Source of the DNA: Bacteroidales bacterium | GTDB taxonomy: Bacteria; Bacteroidota; Bacteroidia; Bacteroidales; UBA932 | Direction of reading: 5' to 3' | Length of the DNA: 5,385 bases | NCBI GenBank assembly: GCA_017551405.1 | Contig: JAFZLP010000087.1 | Coordinates: 1 to 5,385 of the forward strand | Shown: in pieces, positions 1 to 4,312 of the stretch | Position numbering within the stretch: the stretch's first letter is position 1 | Layout of the letters: every line of letters begins with the position of its first letter | Notes under the pieces: generated by a model | What the model saw: the letters and a program-made list of their open reading frames with translations, nothing else | Told to the model about the DNA's origin: nothing | Databases searched by the model: none | Position numbers and translations under genes: made by a program

Positions 1-194
1 CAGGCCAGCAGCACCAGCACTATGGCGAAGAGGATGGAAAGATTGAGGGAATACAGCCCGCGGCCCATGTCCAGGAAGTCGCGCATCGAGAACGGGTCGT
101 AGACCACGGTGAATGCGAGAAAGAACAGGGAGCACCCGCCCACGTATACAAAAAACGCCGGCCAGGAGAAAAACAGTTTAGGCAGATTGCGCAT
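1..194 (-). CDS. N-terminal fragment of a membrane protein, possibly a LytTR-type regulator (partial)
   Basis: An open frame on the minus strand starts with ATG at 194-192 and runs off the left edge, giving 64 residues without a stop. It begins MRNLPKLFFSWPAFFVYV. A hydrophobic helix spans about residues 12-31, a short loop follows (VYDPF at 31-35, then a charged stretch RDFLDMGRG), and a second hydrophobic helix starts near residue 48 and is still running at the edge. Two closely spaced helices with a 'VY.PF' turn after the first are typical of the membrane part of Bacteroidota proteins that carry a C-terminal LytTR DNA-binding domain. That domain would lie outside the window, so the family assignment is an inference. 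The start is supported by an exact TAnnTTTG promoter upstream. The gene is divergent from the SGNH-like gene and shares a repeat-rich control region with it. It could instead be another small integral membrane protein. Confidence 0.6.
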   Translation of the reverse strand, partial: MRNLPKLFFSWPAFFVYVGGCSLFFLAFTVVYDPFSMRDFLDMGRGLYSLNLSILFAIVLVLLA

Positions 195-217
195 TTTAGT
201 CCCTTGATTTGTTGGGA

Positions 218-250
218 CAAAGATACAAAATATCCTGATTTTATCCCAAA
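218..250 (-). promoter_or_regulatory. Bacteroidota-type promoter for the leftward membrane-protein gene
   Basis: Read on the minus strand, the -7 box is TATCTTTG (225-218), an exact match to TAnnTTTG. A TTTG -33 element lies at 250-247, separated by 21 bp. The start codon at 194 is 23 nt below the -7 box. The -33 element lies inside the first unit of the 20-bp repeat array, so a protein bound there would touch the promoter directly. The 5' leader also holds an inverted repeat, GTCCC (199-203) and GGGAC (214-218), which has the same core as the array. Confidence 0.6.
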
Positions 251-313
251 AATGCGCTTTTTGTCCCAAAAACAGCACTTTCGTCACAAAGTGTTCATCC
301 CCGTCACAGTTTG
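238..313. repeat. Phased operator-like repeat array, 20-bp period
   Basis: The pentamer ATCCC or GTCMC (M = A or C) followed by A occurs at 243, 263, 283 and 303, exactly 20 bp apart. The first two units share TCCCAAAAA and the last two share GTCACA. Three units are also small dyads: ATTTT/AAAAT around 245, TTTTTG/CAAAAA around 265, and CACTTT/AAAGTG (276-281 with 288-293) around 284. Twenty base pairs is close to two turns of the helix, so bound proteins would line up on one face of the DNA. The array fills the space between the two divergent promoters and overlaps both -33 elements. Repeated sites about two turns apart are known for LytTR regulators, which would fit the neighbouring gene, but the binding protein is unknown. 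The region is AT-rich, so part of the likeness may be chance. Confidence 0.5.
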
Positions 314-344
314 GTCTCCAGATTAAAAAACGAAACTACTTTTG
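310..344 (+). promoter_or_regulatory. Bacteroidota-type promoter for the SGNH-like gene
   Basis: The -7 box TACTTTTG (337-344) is an exact TAnnTTTG match. A TTTG at 310-313 could be the -33 element, with a rather long 23-bp spacer. The start codon at 364 is 19 nt below the -7 box, and the leader before it is A-rich (AAAACAATACGAAA), as is usual in this phylum. The -33 element lies in the last unit of the 20-bp repeat array. Confidence 0.6.
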
Positions 345-363
345 CACCGAAAACAATACGAAA

Positions 364-921
364 ATGAAAAACATAAGAATAAGTGGATACGACTTCACCC
401 TTCTGGAATTCGAAGGAAACGACTGCGACTTCAATTGGAGCGCTATTGCGGCGGATCCCGGCCTAAGGCATCTCCCGAACATGCCCGTCACCGAATTCAG
501 CATGAAATACGGCAGGATAGTGGACCGCGTGCGCGAACACGGCGCGTCTCCCGTTATCCTGACTCTCCCCCCGGTGGATCCCGAAAAATACTTCGCCCAC
601 ATCACCCGCGGCTTCAGCGAAGAAGGCCGCAGGAACGTGCTGGACTGGCTGGGCGGCACCCCCGATTTCATCAGGGAATGGCATGAAATGTACAACTGCC
701 GCGTCCTCGAAATGGCATCCCGCAAGGGCGTGCCCGTGATTGACGTCACGTCTCCCTTCTATTCGAGGCCGGACTATGGAAAGCTTCTGTGCGAAGACGG
801 AGCCCATCCCAATGCGCAGGGCCAGGCAGTGATGGCCGGGGCATTGGAGGATGGGCTCCGAAAAATCATCGAAGAGCGCAGCCTAGAGGGCCTTGGCGGG
901 GTCCAGGTCGCTTTTTGCTAA
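364..921 (+). CDS. SGNH/GDSL-hydrolase-like protein lacking the catalytic-serine block
   Basis: This 185-residue protein resembles the C-terminal two thirds of an SGNH-fold esterase or lipase. The block III region is LLEFEGNDCDFNW (residues 13-25, with N19 and D20). The block V region is EDGAHPNAQGQ (D145 and H148, the expected Asp-His pair). In the full-length relatives I recall, about 60-70 residues come first and hold block I (GDS, the nucleophile serine) and block II; here the protein starts just before block III. No GDS-like motif is found in the open frame upstream to about position 241, which also has no ATG. The start is nevertheless well placed, with a TAnnTTTG promoter and A-rich leader directly before it, and the frame is uninterrupted. 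It is either a stable pseudoenzyme or an N-terminally deleted remnant placed next to a promoter. The last 13 or so residues are read from DNA antisense to the end of trpB and may be a later extension. No signal peptide is visible. Hydrolytic activity is doubtful. Confidence 0.75.
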   Translation: MKNIRISGYDFTLLEFEGNDCDFNWSAIAADPGLRHLPNMPVTEFSMKYGRIVDRVREHGASPVILTLPPVDPEKYFAHITRGFSEEGRRNVLDWLGGTPDFIREWHEMYNCRVLEMASRKGVPVIDVTSPFYSRPDYGKLLCEDGAHPNAQGQAVMAGALEDGLRKIIEERSLEGLGGVQVAFC

Positions 922-2256
922 GTTCTCCAGGACATCCTTTTCGGTGACGGTATAGTTTACGAGGTCACCGGCGATATACTGGTCGTAAGCACTCATATCC
1001 ACGAGTCCATGGCCGGAGAGATTGAAGAGAATGGTCTTCTTTTCTCCGGTCTTTTTGCATTCCAGGGCTTCCTTGACGGTCGCGGCGATGGCATGGCAGC
1101 TCTCGGGAGCGGGAATGATGCCCTCGGTGCGGGCAAACAGGGTTCCGGCCTTGAAGGAGTCGAGCTGTTCGATGTCGACAGCCTCGATGAAGCCGTCCTT
1201 GAGCAGCTGGGCCACTATGCTGCCCGAACCGTGATAGCGCAGGCCGCCGGCATGGATATTGGCCGGCCTGAAGTTGTGGCCGAGGGTATACATGGCGAGC
1301 TTCGGAGTATAACCGGCCACGTCGCCGAAATCGTAAAGGTAGACGCCCTTGGTGAGCTTGGGGCAGGATGAAGGCTCGGCGGCGATGAAGCGGGTCTTCT
1401 TGCCGTCGAAGAAGTTGTGCCTGAGGAAAGGCAGGGAGATGCCGCTGAAGTTGCTGCCTCCGCCGAAGCAGCCGATCACGATGTCGGGATACTCGCCCGC
1501 CAGCTCCATCTGCTTTTCGGCCTCGAGGCCGATCACGGTCTGATGCAGGCAGACATGGTTCAGAACCGATCCCAGAACGTACTTGCAGTGCGGAGTGGTG
1601 CGCGCAAGTTCGAGCGCCTCGGAAATGGCGGTTCCGAGCGATCCCTGGTTGTTCGGATCGTAGGTGATGATGTCTTTACCCGCACGCGTACTCATTGAAG
1701 GAGAAGGAGTTACGTTTGCACCGAAGGTCTGCATGATGCTGCGGCGGTAGGGCTTCTGCTCATAGGAGATCTTGACCATATAGACAGCCAGCTCGAGCCC
1801 GAACGCCCTCGCGGCATAGGAGAGGGCGCCTCCCCACTGTCCCGCGCCGGTCTCGGTGGTGATGTTGGTGGTTCCCTCCTGCTTGGCATAATAGGCCTGC
1901 GCGAGGGCGGAGTTGAGCTTGTGGGAGCCGGCGGGGCTCACGCTCTCATTCTTGAAATAGATGTGCGCAGGAGTGCCGAGGGCCTCTTCCAGGCCGTACG
2001 CACGCACCAGCGGAGTGCATCGGTACGAGGAGTACTTCTCCCTCACCGCTTCGGGAATGGGAATGAACCGGTCGGTCCTGTTGAGTTCCTGCCTTGCACA
2101 TTCCTCCGGGAAGATGGCGAACATGTCCTCGGCCTTGAGGGGCTCGCCAGTGGCCGGGTTGAGCGGCAGATAGGGCTTGTTGGGCATGTCGGCCTGAACA
2201 TTGTACCATGCTGTTGGGATTTCGCTCTCGGGGAGCATGAATTTTTTCTGTCTCAT
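883..2256 (-). CDS. trpB: Tryptophan synthase beta chain, TrpB2 type
   Basis: The 457-residue PLP enzyme makes L-tryptophan from indole and L-serine. It belongs to the longer TrpB2 branch, recognised by the N-terminus FMLPESEIPTAWYN and by SPAGSHKLN. Key residues in the 457-residue numbering: Lys113 in GSHKLN forms the PLP Schiff base; Glu135 in TETGAGQWG is the catalytic acid; GGGSN at 265-269 binds the cofactor phosphate; EGIIPAPES and SGHGLVD follow near 378-386 and 414-420. Length and motifs are complete, so it should be active. The frame stays open upstream to an ATG at 2313, but that start lies in the terminator hairpin of the leader; ATG 2256 gives the family's usual N-terminus MRQKKFMLPE. 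No trpA or other trp gene is adjacent. Downstream it meets the SGNH-like gene convergently with a 39-bp overlap and no clear terminator. The attenuator in front shows that it is controlled by tryptophan supply, supporting a real role in tryptophan synthesis or indole salvage rather than a side reaction. Confidence 0.95.
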   Translation of the reverse strand: MRQKKFMLPESEIPTAWYNVQADMPNKPYLPLNPATGEPLKAEDMFAIFPEECARQELNRTDRFIPIPEAVREKYSSYRCTPLVRAYGLEEALGTPAHIYFKNESVSPAGSHKLNSALAQAYYAKQEGTTNITTETGAGQWGGALSYAARAFGLELAVYMVKISYEQKPYRRSIMQTFGANVTPSPSMSTRAGKDIITYDPNNQGSLGTAISEALELARTTPHCKYVLGSVLNHVCLHQTVIGLEAEKQMELAGEYPDIVIGCFGGGSNFSGISLPFLRHNFFDGKKTRFIAAEPSSCPKLTKGVYLYDFGDVAGYTPKLAMYTLGHNFRPANIHAGGLRYHGSGSIVAQLLKDGFIEAVDIEQLDSFKAGTLFARTEGIIPAPESCHAIAATVKEALECKKTGEKKTILFNLSGHGLVDMSAYDQYIAGDLVNYTVTEKDVLENLAKSDLDPAKAL

Positions 2257-2280
2257 ATAGTTAAGGATTAATGAATAAAC

Positions 2281-2313
2281 AAAAAACGCCTGTCCACGCA
2301 TTCGGACAGGCAT
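2281..2313 (-). terminator. Intrinsic terminator of the trpB attenuator
   Basis: On the minus strand GCCTGTCC (2311-2304) and GGACAGGC (2295-2288) form a perfect 8-bp GC-rich stem with an 8-nt loop, extendable by a T-G wobble and an A-T pair. A run of six T follows at 2286-2281. It lies 24 nt before the trpB start codon and inside the leader rather than after a gene, as expected for an attenuator. Its 5' arm is shared with the antiterminator. Confidence 0.92.
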
Positions 2314-2393
2314 CTATTTAATCGCCTTTTCGGTACAGCCGCACCTACTGGGGCATTTTACCACTTACATCATATTCATAGCCTGGCCGAAGA

Positions 2394-2444
2394 TTATGCC
2401 AGACGCCACCATCGAAGTGAGGAATATGATGTATTATTTTTCAT
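2394..2444 (-). CDS. trpL: trp leader peptide with tandem Trp codons
   Basis: A 16-codon frame starts at ATG 2444-2442 and ends with TAA 2396-2394, reading MKNNTSYSSLRWWRLA. Residues 12 and 13 are consecutive tryptophans, the sensing codons of an attenuator. They lie just before the inner protector stem (2404-2381), the right place for a stalled ribosome to disrupt it. The N-terminal codons are A-rich (AAA AAT AAT). The ATG is only 8 nt below the -7 box, so the mRNA 5' end must be very close to it and translation may start on an almost leaderless end. The peptide probably has no function other than its translation. Confidence 0.88.
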   Translation of the reverse strand: MKNNTSYSSLRWWRLA

Positions 2445-2452
2445 CTTCTTTG

Positions 2453-2483
2453 CAAATTTAGTAAATAAATTTATAAATGCAAA
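2453..2483 (-). promoter_or_regulatory. Promoter of the trpL-trpB transcript
   Basis: On the minus strand TTTG (2483-2480) and TAAATTTG (2460-2453) are separated by 19 bp, an exact match to the Bacteroidota -33/-7 pattern. The promoter begins 22 bp after the stop codon of the nuclease gene. Transcripts reading through from that gene would also pass through the attenuator. Confidence 0.82.
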
Positions 2484-2505
2484 CTTTTTTTCACATTATT
2501 TCGAG

Positions 2506-3477
2506 TTATAGTCCCCAGTCCGACGGACGGCAAACGGATTTCGGCGCCTGAGGCACATTCACGAAGAAACGCAGGCCCGTAAGCTTCTCCAGCTCTGCGA
2601 TGCTCATCATCTCTGCCTTTGTAACCGCCTGATCTTCAAGCTTTCCGGTATTGCAGCGGAGGAAGGCCGCGCATTTCAGCTCATCGGAACTGCATTCCGA
2701 CAGGGCCTTGCGGGTGTTTCCCGCCTTCGTGCGCAGCACGGCGTAATAGAACATGGTGGGCCTGTCCACGTCGGACCTGCCACCGTAGGAGGGCAGCCTG
2801 TAGGGTTTCACGCGGTTGCCGTAGCCATCGGTAAAGTCCTCGTAATAAACGCCTATCACCTGATACAGGGTATCCGGGCAGACCTGGGTGTCGATGAAGT
2901 CCTCGAGGATGTTCCAGCCCGCATGCTCGCCGTTGTTGAAGCCTTCCATGATCTGAGGCGCGATATTGGAGTAATAGAACACCTGCACGTTGGCGTCGGA
3001 GATGCAGAGCCTGTCGCCGCTGGTAAGCAGATGCCCCCTGTTGCACTTGCCGCCTCCCCTGCCGGAGCGGTACTGCAGGTCCGCAGGGATGAGCGGATCC
3101 TTCCCGTAGGCCTCCGTACGCCTCACTCCGGGCCTGGAGTACATCCTGTGCCGCGGTGCGGCCACCCAGACGGGCGCATGATGCTCAGAGCTGAAGCAGA
3201 CGGTATAATTGCGGTATTCCTTTCCCGCCATGGTGAAGTAGTGCCACGCATAGTACTGCGTAGGATCGGACGAACTCACCAGATACCCTTCGGGATCAGC
3301 GGAGAGGTCCATCCCGGGAAGCTCATACCATGAAGGAGCTTCCGCCCCCTCGTCTGCCTCTTCCGGAGCGTACCAGCAGGAAACTGCCGCCATCATTCCG
3401 CATACCGCCATCATGAAACGAATGACATGCATTCCTGCACTTTTGCCGACAATGCTGCTGTTTTTGGAGGAAATCAT
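2506..3477 (-). CDS. DNA/RNA non-specific endonuclease (NUC1 family) lipoprotein
   Basis: The 323-residue protein has a lipoprotein signal: a basic N-terminus, a hydrophobic stretch at about 18-33 and the lipobox AVSC with Cys34. It is therefore expected to be an envelope-anchored enzyme. An acidic linker (EEADEGAEAP) follows. The ββα-Me nuclease core then shows CNRGHLLTSGDR (residues 145-156), the family's DRGH motif with Asn in place of Asp and with the general-base His149. Next comes YYSNIAPQ (169-175) and FNN(x5)GW(x3)E, with Asn181 the likely metal ligand, Trp188 and Glu192. The Asn-Trp gap is a few residues longer than in typical members. By family knowledge it cleaves DNA and RNA with Mg2+, perhaps for nucleotide scavenging or defence against outside DNA; this is not shown here. 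The start at 3477 follows an A-rich stretch (GAAAAAACCA). An internal ATG at 3432 (MHVIRFMMAV) would also give a signal peptide. It is transcribed toward trpB but ends before the trpB promoter. Confidence 0.87.
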   Translation of the reverse strand: MISSKNSSIVGKSAGMHVIRFMMAVCGMMAAVSCWYAPEEADEGAEAPSWYELPGMDLSADPEGYLVSSSDPTQYYAWHYFTMAGKEYRNYTVCFSSEHHAPVWVAAPRHRMYSRPGVRRTEAYGKDPLIPADLQYRSGRGGGKCNRGHLLTSGDRLCISDANVQVFYYSNIAPQIMEGFNNGEHAGWNILEDFIDTQVCPDTLYQVIGVYYEDFTDGYGNRVKPYRLPSYGGRSDVDRPTMFYYAVLRTKAGNTRKALSECSSDELKCAAFLRCNTGKLEDQAVTKAEMMSIAELEKLTGLRFFVNVPQAPKSVCRPSDWGL

Positions 3478-3553
3478 TGGTTTTTTCTAAAGGAATGACT
3501 ATAATTGTATGTTTACGACAAAAGAATAAAAAAATCCATAAACTCACAAGAAC
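3478..3553. promoter_or_regulatory. Divergent promoter region between the nuclease and OmpA-like genes
   Basis: This 76-bp AT-rich gap must serve both divergent genes, but only near-matches to the promoter consensus are visible. For the plus strand, TATAATTG (3500-3507) lies 20 bp below a TTG at 3477-3479. For the minus strand, TTCTTTTG (3525-3518) lies 21 bp below a TTG at 3549-3547. Each differs from TAnnTTTG at one fixed base. No operator-like repeat was noticed. Confidence 0.35.
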
Positions 3554-4243
3554 ATGAAAAAATTTATCTCGATTTTCCTCTGCGGCCTGATGGTCGTGTC
3601 CATCAGCTCCTGCGGTAACATGAACAAAACCCAGAAAGGCGCAGCTGTAGGCGCAGGTTCCGGCGCAGCCGTAGGCGCAGCGGTAGGCGGCCTCCTCGGC
3701 AAGAGCGCAGGCGCAGCTGCCATCGGCGCAACCGTAGGCACCGCCATCGGCGGAGTCGCCGGTGTCCTCATCGGCAAGAAGATGGACAACAAGGCCCAGG
3801 AACTCGCTTCCCTCGAAAACGCCCAGGTTACCACCGTAACCGACGCCAACGGTCTTGAGTCCATCAAGGTCACCTTCGACAGCGGAATTCTCTTCGACAC
3901 CGGCAAATCCGAGCTCAAAGACCCGGCCCGCATGTCCCTCTATCAGTTCGCAAGCAAGATGAAGGACATGCCCGACGTCAACATCAAGATCTGGGGCCAC
4001 ACCGACAACACCGGTTCCTCCGCCATAAACGAAAAGCTTTCGTTTGAAAGGGCTCTCGCCGTCAAGTACTTCCTCGAGCAGCTTGGCATCGCCGGCAGCC
4101 ACATGACCACCGAAGGCAAGTCCTTCTACATGCCCGTCGCTTCCAACGACACCGCCGCCGGCCGTGCACTCAACCGCCGCGTCGAGGTCTACATCGAGGC
4201 CGACAGCAACATGATCCAGAAGGCCCAGAACGGTACTCTGTAG
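3554..4243 (+). CDS. OmpA-family peptidoglycan-binding lipoprotein with glycine zipper
   Basis: The 229-residue protein starts with a lipoprotein signal (MKKFISIFLCGLMVVSISSC), with a lipobox and Cys20 as the lipidation site. Residues 29-75 form a Gly/Ala-rich glycine-zipper segment (GAAVGAGSGAAVGAAVGG and on), likely membrane-associated. The OmpA C-terminal domain spans about 103-214: ILFDTGKSEL, then GHTDNTG with Asp151 and SFERA with Arg166. The 15-residue spacing equals that of the diaminopimelate-binding Asp271 and Arg286 of E. coli OmpA. NRRVEVYIE closes the domain. The architecture matches YiaD-like outer-membrane lipoproteins that tether the outer membrane to peptidoglycan. The start is clear: MKK with an A-rich leader (ACAAGAAC) just before it. 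It is followed by a strong terminator and is probably monocistronic. Codon choice is strongly GC-biased and uniform, as in a highly expressed gene, which also explains long shadow frames opposite it. Confidence 0.93.
   Translation: MKKFISIFLCGLMVVSISSCGNMNKTQKGAAVGAGSGAAVGAAVGGLLGKSAGAAAIGATVGTAIGGVAGVLIGKKMDNKAQELASLENAQVTTVTDANGLESIKVTFDSGILFDTGKSELKDPARMSLYQFASKMKDMPDVNIKIWGHTDNTGSSAINEKLSFERALAVKYFLEQLGIAGSHMTTEGKSFYMPVASNDTAAGRALNRRVEVYIEADSNMIQKAQNGTL
3638..3680 (+). repeat. Internal direct repeat in the glycine-zipper coding segment
   Basis: GGCGCAGCTGTAGGCGCAG (3638-3656) recurs at 3662-3680 with one change, offset 24 bp. Both copies encode GAAVGA within the OmpA-like lipoprotein. 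The repeat keeps frame (8 codons) and could permit in-frame length change of the zipper, but the simplest reading is a repetitive protein segment. Confidence 0.6.
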
Positions 4244-4261
4244 TTCATTCACTTGAATTTC

Positions 4262-4298
4262 AAGAAGCTGGCTGAAGCATTTTCAGTCAGCTTTTTTC
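4262..4298 (+). terminator. Intrinsic terminator after the OmpA-like gene
   Basis: AGCTGGCTGAA (4266-4276) and TTCAGTCAGCT (4282-4292) form an 11-bp stem with one G-U pair and a 5-nt loop, followed by T through 4297. It begins 18 nt after the stop codon. A short A stretch before the stem can pair with the T run, but the mirror reading lacks a T run, so it should act only rightward. Confidence 0.9.
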
Positions 4299-4300
4299 AT

Positions 4301-4308
4301 TATTTTTG
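4301..4308 (+). promoter_or_regulatory. Possible -7 box of the sulfatase gene
   Basis: TATTTTTG is an exact TAnnTTTG match, directly after the terminator T-run and only 4 nt before the sulfatase ATG. No good TTTG -33 element is present at the right distance; that position falls in the terminator stem. If used, the transcript would begin at or within a few nucleotides of the start codon. The T-rich context makes chance possible. Confidence 0.4.
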
Positions 4309-4312
4309 CGCT

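Larger units (their letters stand above)
2281..2447 (-). promoter_or_regulatory. Tryptophan attenuator leader RNA of trpB
   Basis: The transcribed leader of roughly 165 nt holds every part of a ribosome-mediated attenuator. (1) A leader peptide has tandem UGG codons at 2411-2406. (2) A protector structure has two stems: UACAUCAUAUUC (2433-2422) pairs with GAAUAUGAUGUA (2377-2366) over 12 perfect pairs, and inside it GUCUGGC (2404-2398) pairs with GCCAGGC (2387-2381). (3) In the antiterminator, UUCGGCCAGGC (2391-2381) can pair with GCCUGUCCGAA (2311-2301), 10 of 11 positions. (4) The terminator 5' arm is the same GCCUGUCC. A ribosome stalled at the Trp codons would melt both protector stems, freeing 2391-2381 to form the antiterminator. 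A ribosome reaching the UAA would cover or leave that segment folded, so the terminator would form. A small extra hairpin, GGUGC-GGCU-GUACC (2345-2332), sits in the connecting loop. The layout fits the published 'Bacteroid-trp' leader motif, by memory and not by search. Confidence 0.88.

Noticed and set aside
20..220. A 66-residue minus-strand frame at the left edge.
   Set aside because: It overlaps the membrane-protein frame that starts at 194, crosses the -7 box of its promoter, and has no recognisable features.
238..313. Phased repeats read as a CRISPR array.
   Set aside because: The conserved core is only 5-10 bp, the 20-bp period leaves no room for spacers, and no cas gene is nearby.
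336..807. Three other frames overlapping the SGNH-like gene on both strands.
   Set aside because: They show no domain signals, and the 364-921 frame alone has SGNH blocks and a fitting promoter and leader.
2257..2313. Upstream in-frame ATG at 2313 as the trpB start.
   Set aside because: It lies in the 5' arm of the attenuator terminator, and the added residues match nothing in TrpB2. The ATG at 2256 gives the family's normal N-terminus.
2368..2379. Second tiny frame in the trp leader (ATG AAT ATG ATG then TAA).
   Set aside because: It has no Trp codons and no ribosome-binding context, and its sequence is explained by pairing with 2433-2422.
3323..4252. A 309-residue open frame on the minus strand opposite the OmpA-like gene.
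   Set aside because: It is rich in Ala, Gly and Cys repeats mirroring the glycine zipper, and it overlaps both real genes and the intergenic promoter region. It is a shadow of codon bias.
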